DNA from: Chitinophaga pinensis DSM 2588
Lineage (GTDB): Bacteria; Bacteroidota; Bacteroidia; Chitinophagales; Chitinophagaceae
NCBI RefSeq assembly: GCF_000024005.1
Contig: NC_013132.1
Location: 4,210,001 to 4,274,000, forward strand
Direction: 5' to 3'
Length of the DNA stretch: 64,000 bases
The first letter of the stretch is position 1; every line of letters starts with the position of its first letter. This document shows, piece after piece, positions 57,702-64,000 of the stretch. A program made the position numbers and the translations under genes. Below the pieces are notes generated by a model that did no database searches, was not told the DNA's origin, and saw only the letters and a list, made by a program, of their open reading frames with translations.

Positions 57702-59885
57702 ATGAGCAATATAATAGCATCCCAGCAAGAACAGGCAAACCAGCTTGCCTCTCTGTTATATAAAAATGCAGGTCCTGCGTTTTCCGGCGAAATCAATTCA
57801 CTGGCGACGTCGTTAGGTATTGAGCAATTGCCCGGTACAGAGGATCTCACCGCTTTACCAACTGTCGCTGCGCAGACAGATGATCTTATCAGCAATACTT
57901 TACCTGAACGTGTCGGTATCTGGACACTGGGTAAAGAAGATGGGGTAGAGTTGTATACCCGTGATGTAAACGCACGTATGGACTGGTGGCTGTGGGCAAA
58001 GAACCATCAGTTCTCTCCACAGCCATCAGCCGGTAAAAAACGGGTGATCCTCTTAGGTGAATCTGTCGCCAGAGGATATCTCTACGATCCGTTCTACACC
58101 GTCGCACACGAATTGGAAGCGTTATTAAATCTCGCTGCTCCCGGTACACTCGATACGGAAGTACTGGACCTGGCAAGAACTGACCTTTCTCTCCCGATAT
58201 TAAGAGGGCTGCTGCCCGAAGCCCTGGCCTTAAAACCAGCGGCAGTGGTGATCTTTGCTGGTAATAACTGGCTGCACACGATGAAGGATACCGTGTCCCC
58301 GGCGGACTACCAGGAACTGTGCCGCCTGCAGGACAAAGGACTGTTATCCGATGTACGCGCATTATTGGAAACCCGCTTCCGTGATATGGTGAAAGGGTTC
58401 CTGACATACGCGCATACATTATCAGCACAAACGGGTATCCCGATTACATTCGTCATTCCTGAGTTTAACCTGGGGGACTGGAACAGCAATCCGCAGGAGA
58501 AAAATGCAACACGTCTGACCGGCTCCGGTGCTGCTAAATGGGCGGCATTGGTAGAAAACGGAGAAGAAGCATTGCTGGCCAATAACTATGAACTCCTGGA
58601 AAATGTATCCTCCCGGATGACCGCCCTCGACATGACACACCCCCTGGGCTATGAATGGAAAGCCATTTGCCGCAAAGCAGCGGGCGACTGGCAGGCAGCG
58701 CGTAGTCTGATGGAAAGTGCACGTGACACCGCCATCTATGGCCGTGCAGAAAGCAAACCACGCTGCTTCCGCATCATCAGAGACACCATCCTGAAAGAAG
58801 CACCTGCATTGGGTATTACCGTAGTAGATCTTCCGGCAGTGTTCACTAAACTAATCCCGGACGCACTGCCAGGACTCGAGGTCTTCCTTGACTATTGTCA
58901 CCTGACAGTAGAGGGCATTAAATTATCTATGAAGCCTACTGCCGAAACCGTAGCAGGTATTCTGTTGGGAACGCCTGTGAAGGTAAATAACGACAGCGGA
59001 CTGTATCCTGATGATGAAGTACGCGCAGTCGCACACATAGCAGCCGCCGTACACAATGCACACTACGGCCAGGCCGCGCCGGTCCTGCAATACCATTGCC
59101 AGGAAGCCGCAGCAGCTACTGATCAGGCCAAAGACGTGATGCGGAACTTTATTGACTTCTCTTCCCGCCGCCTGCAAAACGCGCTCTGTAAAACACACGA
59201 AGAGCTGGTTGAAAGCGGCATCTTCACACAGTACGAAGGTGGTCTCGGATTCATACATGAACGTCGCCGCAAATTGCTGGATATCGCATTAGTAGATGCT
59301 ATGACACCGCTTGCGTCTACAGCTGGTGAAAGTCTGGCCGACGATATCCTGGCATTACGTATTGCACAGCATACACCAGCTCCCGGTAAAACGATCGACC
59401 TGCTGGAAAAATGTTATTCAACCACCAGTTATGACGTCTTTAACGTGGAATTGCCTGAAGTAAATTATTATCAGGCACGTCACCATCGCTCTGATTTCAC
59501 CTTCATTGCAGATGGCAGTATCGGCTTTACGGCTTCATTAATAGCCAGAGCGCCTGGTACCAACCAGGAAATAAGGGTACTGCTGAATGGGGCGCCGCTA
59601 TCGACCCTCCAGCTGGAAGATAAATGGACGACATTCAACCTGGATATCACAGACGCTGCCTTACTCCGTAAAGGCGTCAATACGCTGTCTGTTCGCTGGC
59701 CTGCGCCGGAATGGTACAGAAAGACTGATCCGGCAACTGTACAGACGCCAGCCGAATTCTTAGATTTTATGTATCCTGTATGGGGTGAAATATATGTATT
59801 CGAATTACTTAGCAATAAAGAAAAGGGGCAATTGTCAGACCATAGCGTGCCCGGGCGAGTGGAGGCGTCATTATTGTCGGTATGA
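57702..59885 (+). CDS. SGNH/GDSL-type hydrolase fused to C-terminal helical and beta-sandwich regions
   Basis: A 727-residue protein. SGNH blocks are visible: block I LLGESVARGY (Ser ~121), block III IFAGNNW (Asn ~188) and block V DYCHLTVEG with the Asp/His pair (~396-399). After it, ~430-580 is mostly helical (VRAVAHIAAAVHNAHYGQAA), and ~590-710 looks like a carbohydrate-binding-type beta-sandwich (IRVLLNGAPLSTLQLEDKW). No clear signal peptide is seen, so it may be cytoplasmic. SGNH proteins hydrolyse or transfer esters. Directly after the carbamoyltransferase gene, it may add, remove or rearrange an ester on the product; no specific function can be assigned. It is the last gene before the terminator at 59,941. 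Confidence 0.82.
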   Translation: MSNIIASQQEQANQLASLLYKNAGPAFSGEINSLATSLGIEQLPGTEDLTALPTVAAQTDDLISNTLPERVGIWTLGKEDGVELYTRDVNARMDWWLWAKNHQFSPQPSAGKKRVILLGESVARGYLYDPFYTVAHELEALLNLAAPGTLDTEVLDLARTDLSLPILRGLLPEALALKPAAVVIFAGNNWLHTMKDTVSPADYQELCRLQDKGLLSDVRALLETRFRDMVKGFLTYAHTLSAQTGIPITFVIPEFNLGDWNSNPQEKNATRLTGSGAAKWAALVENGEEALLANNYELLENVSSRMTALDMTHPLGYEWKAICRKAAGDWQAARSLMESARDTAIYGRAESKPRCFRIIRDTILKEAPALGITVVDLPAVFTKLIPDALPGLEVFLDYCHLTVEGIKLSMKPTAETVAGILLGTPVKVNNDSGLYPDDEVRAVAHIAAAVHNAHYGQAAPVLQYHCQEAAAATDQAKDVMRNFIDFSSRRLQNALCKTHEELVESGIFTQYEGGLGFIHERRRKLLDIALVDAMTPLASTAGESLADDILALRIAQHTPAPGKTIDLLEKCYSTTSYDVFNVELPEVNYYQARHHRSDFTFIADGSIGFTASLIARAPGTNQEIRVLLNGAPLSTLQLEDKWTTFNLDITDAALLRKGVNTLSVRWPAPEWYRKTDPATVQTPAEFLDFMYPVWGEIYVFELLSNKEKGQLSDHSVPGRVEASLLSV

Positions 59886-59940
59886 TGCTTTCACCCATAA
59901 ATACCCCGGCACTTTAATTTTGACCGGTTTTTGAAATGCA

Positions 59941-59974
59941 AAGGCTTTATGAAGAAATTCATAAAGCCTTTTTT
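59941..59974 (+). terminator. Strong rho-independent terminator closing the cluster
   Basis: AAGGCTTTATGAA (59941-59953) and TTCATAAAGCCTT (59958-59970) form a perfect 13-base stem with a GAAA tetraloop, followed by a T run. It lies 55 bases after the SGNH stop and marks the right end of the long plus-strand gene set. Confidence 0.92.
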
Positions 59975-60593
59975 GTTTATGGTCGTTGCTGTTACTGTTT
60001 AGATGTATGTTAGCCGGCAGTAGTATTACTATGAAGCCGCCGTTGTGTCACTCCCTTGTACGTCTTCTTTTCTATTATGGGTCGATAAAATCTGCTTTGT
60101 TGTCTCTGATGAATGTTGTCAATAGTTGCATGATGTTTTCTTCAATTGAAAAAAAATACAAATAAACTAATTTATATTTCTTGTTATATGTTTTTCTATC
60201 TCACTTACATCTGTAAATTTGATCTTTCTTGCCAGTCCTCTCCAAACTTCCTCACCAGCTTTGTCTTCTTCCAATCAAACGTGACTGCATAGTCATAATC
60301 GCATTTCTGATTGTGGAACCCAGAGGACATTTTTTGCAAAAAAAACAACTACACCGTCTTAAATATTTCTCATTGCCCCTGTCCTCATCAACAGGAACAT
60401 ATTTTGCTTCTCATAACTCACAGATACGTCTTACGTCCCGGAGACAACGCTTCCAGGCTGTAAAAGAACAATAGAATTGAGGAAAATGACAACAGGTTTC
60501 AACCGGTATGATCTATAAAAGGGTACCTTAGCAATGAGGTGCCCTTATTTAATGCTCTGGTACTGTTGTGTGCGGCTCCAAAAACTTTCCCTT
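59975..60593. other. Non-coding gap between the cluster and the exporter gene
   Basis: About 620 AT-rich bases with no convincing gene. A small open frame at 60,229-60,474 (81 codons) has no start context, no recognisable domain and a composition unlike real proteins nearby. TAAATTTG at 60214-60221 matches the Bacteroidota -7 element with a T run ~18 bases upstream, but lies ~370 bases before the exporter start. A short stem (GGGTACCT 60521-60528 with AGGTGCCC 60537-60544, one G-U pair) followed by TTATTT could be a leader hairpin. I see nothing else. Confidence 0.5.
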
Positions 60594-62009
60594 ATGTTAA
60601 GATACAAGAAATATGTCCTGGCGACACTGATGATAGGCACTTCCATGGCAGCAATCGACAGCAGTATTGTAAACGTCTCTCTTCCGGTGATACAGCGTCA
60701 GTTCGATGTGGGCCTGGATGATGTCTCCCTCGTCATTACAGCTTATATGATCACTTTCCTGCTGTTTATCCCGCTGACCAACTGGTTGAAGAACAGGGTA
60801 GGGTACTATCACCTGTATATGGCAAGTATCATCGTATTTGTGCTGGGTTCGGCTTTGTGCAGCATCGCAGGAAGTATTGATATGCTGGTATGGTCGAGGG
60901 TAATACAAGCTGTCGGGGGTGGTTCTATTGCGCCTGTTTCACTGGCGATTCTCTCGGAGAGTTTTCCCCAAGATGAACGGGGTAGTGCAATAGGATGGTG
61001 GGGAATCGGCAATGTAATGGGACCAGCACTAGGACCGACACTCGGCGGTGTATTAACGGAATATCTTGGCTGGCAGGCAATCTTCTACGTCAACATACCC
61101 ATAGGTATCATCGCGATCCTGATGAACATGCGCTACCTGAATTTTCTGAAATCACGTAAACGTTATAGCGAACCTTTTGACTTTAAAGGATATTTCCTCT
61201 TTATCTGTTTCATTATATTACTCCAATTCACGCTGACCAGTACAAGTGATAAATTCGGTTTCACCTCCTGGCAGTTTATCTCGGGTGTCCTGCTGACGGT
61301 CTTATCACTATGGTTGTTCATCCGTTCTTCCCGAAAGCCCTCCGCATTACTGGATCTCTCCGTATTCCGCGTTGCGGCTTTCAATCGTGCCTTTATCATC
61401 GTCGCCCTGCGTTCACTGGCCCTGTTTGGCGGGATGTTTTTCCTTCCCTTTCTCCTACAGGGATATCTGAAATATACAGAAATTCAAAGTGCGCTCCTGA
61501 TATTACCTAATGCGCTTGTTATGCTGCTGACAAGACCGCTGGCAGGTAAAATGGCAGATGCCGGAGAGATCAGGAATATCTCCGTATTTGGTATTGTACT
61601 GGTGTCCGCATCTTTCTTCCTCTTTGCGCAGATCAATACGGGAACGCCCGTCTGGTTTATTGTCTTATCCATGATTGTACGCGGGTTGGGGATCAGTTTC
61701 CTGATAGCGCCGGTTTCAACAGCGATGTTAAACGCTGTAAGCCCGTCACAGACAGCCACCGCCACATCCTTAAACAGCCTGATGTTACAGTTAGGAGGCT
61801 CCGTCGGTATTGCAATCAGCGGTTCCATGCATACTTACATCAATGATCACTACCTGGCTAAAGGATACGATACAATGCTGGCAGAACACTATGCATTGAG
61901 GGATGGATTTCTTTTTACGGCCGTATTGATGCTGGTGACTTTAATCCCGGCGTTCAAACTACCGCACAAGGTAGAGCGGGAACTGAAGCACAAGGAAGCA
62001 TTGGGATAA
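60594..62009 (+). CDS. MFS drug exporter, DHA2 (14-TM, EmrB/QacA-like) family
   Basis: About 471 residues from the ATG at 60,594; an in-frame ATG at 60,534 adds 20 residues of poor composition, so I prefer the inner start. The opening carries the DHA2 motif AAIDSSIVNVSLP, followed by about 14 hydrophobic segments and the motif-C-like stretch GNVMGPALGPTLGG. These are proton-driven exporters of drugs and other small molecules. It stands alone beyond the cluster terminator, has its own leader region, and may help export or resist the cluster's product; the sequence gives no direct proof. Confidence 0.9.
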   Translation: MLRYKKYVLATLMIGTSMAAIDSSIVNVSLPVIQRQFDVGLDDVSLVITAYMITFLLFIPLTNWLKNRVGYYHLYMASIIVFVLGSALCSIAGSIDMLVWSRVIQAVGGGSIAPVSLAILSESFPQDERGSAIGWWGIGNVMGPALGPTLGGVLTEYLGWQAIFYVNIPIGIIAILMNMRYLNFLKSRKRYSEPFDFKGYFLFICFIILLQFTLTSTSDKFGFTSWQFISGVLLTVLSLWLFIRSSRKPSALLDLSVFRVAAFNRAFIIVALRSLALFGGMFFLPFLLQGYLKYTEIQSALLILPNALVMLLTRPLAGKMADAGEIRNISVFGIVLVSASFFLFAQINTGTPVWFIVLSMIVRGLGISFLIAPVSTAMLNAVSPSQTATATSLNSLMLQLGGSVGIAISGSMHTYINDHYLAKGYDTMLAEHYALRDGFLFTAVLMLVTLIPAFKLPHKVERELKHKEALG

Positions 62010-62135
62010 CATACAGTGAGTATCAGTATCTACACTATTGTGTCGCATCGACGCATTTTAGCCGACTGCGGTGAAATATTCCCCCCGTGTTTGCCACTGG
62101 TATGATTTTGCCTGTTATTAGGGAAAAGGTAGTGT

Positions 62136-62681
62136 ATGATGAACCCGATATTTGAAAGGAAACACTGGATGGAATACCTGGCGTATGGCTTTGTGGGCGC
62201 TTTGTTCTATTGCGTACTGCTGGTCGTCCATTTAAAGGAAGGCAATTATCAGAGTTTGTATCTTCTTTATATAGGAAATGCGGCGTTTGGGGTAGCAATT
62301 CTCGCTTATAACTTCAAACTGATATACAAACCATATGAGAAGAAACGAACTGTCTCCATGCTGATCGCAGCGCATCTTACAACGATAATAGGTACCGTAC
62401 TTTCCATCATTTTTGCGGCGGTACTACTGGCCGCATTCTATCCGGATATCTTGTCATCTACTCCGGATACGCTCGCCCCGGAAAATGCCCCTCCCCAGAT
62501 ACAGGAAAGACCGGCAGGCTGGCTCATAATGCTTGTTATGAACGCCCTGGTACTCAATTTCAGCGTAGGATCATTTATTTCAATCGTTTCATCTTATGCA
62601 GGCAAGATCAATCAGACAAAAGACAAGCCTGCTCATCTCAATAACAGAATATCCGATAGACCAGTGACCAATAAAGCGTAA
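62136..62681 (+). CDS. Small integral membrane protein of unknown function
   Basis: A 181-residue protein with four likely membrane segments (about 14-33, 42-60, 72-97 and 128-155), paired across a Pro-rich loop (~105-125, APENAPPQIQERP). The tail is polar and basic. I do not recognise the family; the layout resembles small DUF-type membrane proteins common in Bacteroidota. The start has ATG ATG in tandem, so the first codon is uncertain by one. The gene is 126 bases after the exporter gene and 45 bases before the SRPBCC gene, with no functional link visible. Confidence 0.75.
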   Translation: MMNPIFERKHWMEYLAYGFVGALFYCVLLVVHLKEGNYQSLYLLYIGNAAFGVAILAYNFKLIYKPYEKKRTVSMLIAAHLTTIIGTVLSIIFAAVLLAAFYPDILSSTPDTLAPENAPPQIQERPAGWLIMLVMNALVLNFSVGSFISIVSSYAGKINQTKDKPAHLNNRISDRPVTNKA

Positions 62682-62726
62682 ACTATTTACGCAACAATCT
62701 TTTGTTAAAACCATAAAAACATTGTT

Positions 62727-63446
62727 ATGAATGAAAATTCTTCAACAGGTAATAAGCCGGCCGTAAATGTCAATAATACAGAGCGCATCATCTCTGCCGT
62801 AACCGGCGGTTTTCTGCTCCTCAATGCCATTACCGGTAAAAATGCCCGCTTGCTGAAAGCTGGTGCTGGAGCATTTCTTTTATACCGTGCGGTGACCGGC
62901 AACTGTCCGGTATATAGCGCCATGAGAAAAAAGCGACTGCCAGATCCTGCTAAAAATGTGAATGTGCGGGTTGCACTCACTGTCGGCCGCCCCCGCAACG
63001 AAGTCTATGCCTTCTGGAGGAAGCTGGAAAACCTGCCGCTTTTTATGAAACATCTTCAATCTGTCACCGATCTGGGAGGAGGACGTTATCATTGGGAAGC
63101 TGATATTCCTGGATTGCCTGCGCCTATCAATTGGGATGCAGAAATCATCAAAGAAGAAGAAGGCACACTCCTTGGCTGGAACGCACTTCCCGGCGCCGAT
63201 ATCGATAACGCCGGTAAAGTAACTTTTGCTGATGCTGGAGAAAAAAGCACCGAATTACAGATTGTAATTACCTACAGGGCGCCACTTGGGCCCGCAGGCA
63301 GAGGACTGGCAAAATTGCTGACGCCGTTATTCGAATCAATGATAAAAGAGGAGCTCCGTAATTTCAAAAAGTATATTGAAACCAGCGGAATAGAACCTGT
63401 CAACGAAGACACTTCCGGCGCCGGACCAATATTATATGTAGATTAG
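62727..63446 (+). CDS. DUF2892 (YgaP-like) membrane segment plus SRPBCC domain protein
   Basis: A 239-residue protein. Residues ~10-70 resemble the DUF2892/YgaP-type inner-membrane segment (hydrophobic GGFLLLNAITG, then FLLYRAVTGNCPVYSAM). Residues ~75-220 are an SRPBCC (START-like, polyketide-cyclase-type) fold with the family start VNVRVALTVGRPRNEVYAFW and the closing amphipathic helix with IKEELRNFKKYIE. This fusion is frequent in bacteria, is usually stress-associated, and has no known enzyme role. The polyketide-cyclase label is only a fold name; I see no reason to tie it to the synthetase cluster. A bidirectional terminator follows. Confidence 0.82.
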   Translation: MNENSSTGNKPAVNVNNTERIISAVTGGFLLLNAITGKNARLLKAGAGAFLLYRAVTGNCPVYSAMRKKRLPDPAKNVNVRVALTVGRPRNEVYAFWRKLENLPLFMKHLQSVTDLGGGRYHWEADIPGLPAPINWDAEIIKEEEGTLLGWNALPGADIDNAGKVTFADAGEKSTELQIVITYRAPLGPAGRGLAKLLTPLFESMIKEELRNFKKYIETSGIEPVNEDTSGAGPILYVD

Positions 63447-63512
63447 TCTCAGCTGTGTAAGCAGACAGCATCTTAATAAACATATTCTTTAGCGTAACAG
63501 ATACTGTAAAAC

Positions 63513-63546
63513 AAATCGGGGGCACATGTCAATGCGCCCCCGATTT
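63513..63546. terminator. Bidirectional rho-independent terminator between convergent genes
   Basis: AAATCGGGGGC (63513-63523) pairs with GCCCCCGATTT (63536-63546), an 11-base perfect stem whose ends provide A and T tracts on both strands. It lies between the plus-strand SRPBCC gene and the minus-strand reductase gene. Confidence 0.88.
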
Positions 63547-63573
63547 ATTTATATTACTGTGAAGTATGATTGC

Positions 63574-64000
63574 TTATCCTTCGCAGCTCTTACATGTCAC
63601 CAGACTGTTCACCAGCTCTTTAGACACGCTCTGACTACGTTGGTAGTATAATGTCTTCACACCTAATTTCCATGCCTCAATCAGCAGTCTGTTCACCTCT
63701 TTCACCGGCAGGTTGGAAGGAATGTTCAGGTTCAGACTCTGTGCCTGGTCAACATGCGTCTGACGGATAGCGGCCTGCTGAACAATCTCCAGCTGACTGA
63801 TCTCCTTGAAGGTCTTGAACACATCTTTTTCATGTTCTGTCAACTCCTCCAGATGCTGTACGCTACCGTGGTTCAGCATGATGCTGCGCCAGGTGTCTTC
63901 GTTGTCGATACCTTTCTGCTCCAGCAGGGCTTTCAGGTATTTGTTTTTACGCATGAAGTTGCCCTTGGACAAACCCGCTTTGAAATAGTTGCTGCTGAAT
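63574..64000 (-). CDS. Class I ribonucleoside-diphosphate reductase large subunit, C-terminal part (cut by window edge)
   Basis: About 141 C-terminal residues on the minus strand; the frame stays open to base 64,000, so most of the gene lies outside the window. The visible part contains SNYFKAGLSKGNFMRKNKY, then NLNIPSNLPVKEVNRLL, AWKLGVKTLYYQRS (matching the family's WKLGLKTGMYYLR-like strand), and ends TCKSCEG. The C-terminal Cys-x-x-Cys pair is the redox shuttle that regenerates the active-site disulfide from thioredoxin or glutaredoxin. A TTG near 63,972 is internal, not a start. This is a housekeeping DNA-precursor enzyme and marks the end of the cluster neighbourhood. Confidence 0.88.
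   Translation of the reverse strand, partial: FSSNYFKAGLSKGNFMRKNKYLKALLEQKGIDNEDTWRSIMLNHGSVQHLEELTEHEKDVFKTFKEISQLEIVQQAAIRQTHVDQAQSLNLNIPSNLPVKEVNRLLIEAWKLGVKTLYYQRSQSVSKELVNSLVTCKSCEG

Noticed and set aside
59915..59922. TAATTTTG as a promoter -7 element
   Set aside because: It lies just before the terminator hairpin, no -33 element is seen at the right distance, and no gene follows within reach.
1..59974. Siderophore cluster (because of beta-hydroxy-Asp, Orn and a TonB receptor)
   Set aside because: There is no ornithine N-hydroxylase, catechol pathway, iron-specific regulator or ferric reductase in view, and the receptor is of a general Bacteroidota type. It cannot be excluded, but the evidence is too thin.
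60229..60474. Possible small gene of 81 codons
   Set aside because: It has no recognisable domain, no start context and an odd composition, and lies in AT-rich non-coding DNA.
62727..63446. Polyketide cyclase belonging to the cluster
   Set aside because: The SRPBCC fold is fused to a DUF2892 membrane segment, a common stress-type protein, and lies beyond the cluster terminator.

Overview
The window looks like the chromosome of a member of the Bacteroidota, most probably a Chitinophaga-like soil bacterium. This rests on the outer-membrane receptor with an N-terminal carboxypeptidase-regulatory-like domain, AT-rich start regions without clear Shine-Dalgarno sites, one good match to the Bacteroidota -7 element (TAnnTTTG), and the general style of the proteins. 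The genus is an inference. I see no tRNA, rRNA, CRISPR array or insertion sequence.

Positions 1 to about 59,974 hold a large hybrid non-ribosomal peptide / polyketide cluster, all on the plus strand with tiny gaps or 4-base overlaps. The left edge cuts the first synthetase inside a condensation domain, so the cluster continues upstream. Deduced order: [..C]-A(Arg-like code, methyltransferase inserted)-T-C-TauD | degenerate C-A(Asp)-T | KS-dead AT-KR-T-C | five-gene hydroxymalonyl-ACP cassette (3-hydroxyacyl-CoA dehydrogenase, ACP, acyl-CoA dehydrogenase, KASIII-like protein, FkbH-like protein) | half-C-A(Asp-like)-T-half-C | discrete AT | KS-ACP-aminotransferase-C(altered)-dead A-T-C-A(Orn)-T-C-A(Ala)-T | docking-C-A(unassigned)-T-C-A(Leu)-T-C-A(Gln)-T-TE. 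An ABC exporter, type II thioesterase, CmlA-type diiron beta-hydroxylase and Sfp-type phosphopantetheinyl transferase follow. Then come a TonB-dependent receptor, a secreted M1 peptidase, a carbamoyltransferase and an SGNH-hydrolase fusion, up to a strong terminator at 59,941.

The genes suggest a peptide with an Arg-like (possibly methylated) residue, beta-hydroxy-Asp, a ketide unit that may come from hydroxymalonyl-ACP, an Asp-like residue, a beta-amino ketide, Orn, Ala, an unknown residue, Leu (possibly beta-hydroxylated) and Gln. It would be released by the terminal thioesterase and perhaps O-carbamoylated. Residue calls come from specificity codes read by eye. Unusual points are decay of acyltransferase and adenylation domains in place, half-condensation domains on both ends of one synthetase, and a split beta-hydroxylation device (C-TauD on one protein, a catalytically dead C-like domain before the Asp adenylation domain on the next).

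From 60 kb onward the content is unrelated or loosely related: a DHA2-type drug exporter, a small membrane protein, a DUF2892/SRPBCC protein, a bidirectional terminator, and on the minus strand the C-terminal end of a class I ribonucleotide reductase large subunit cut by the right edge.
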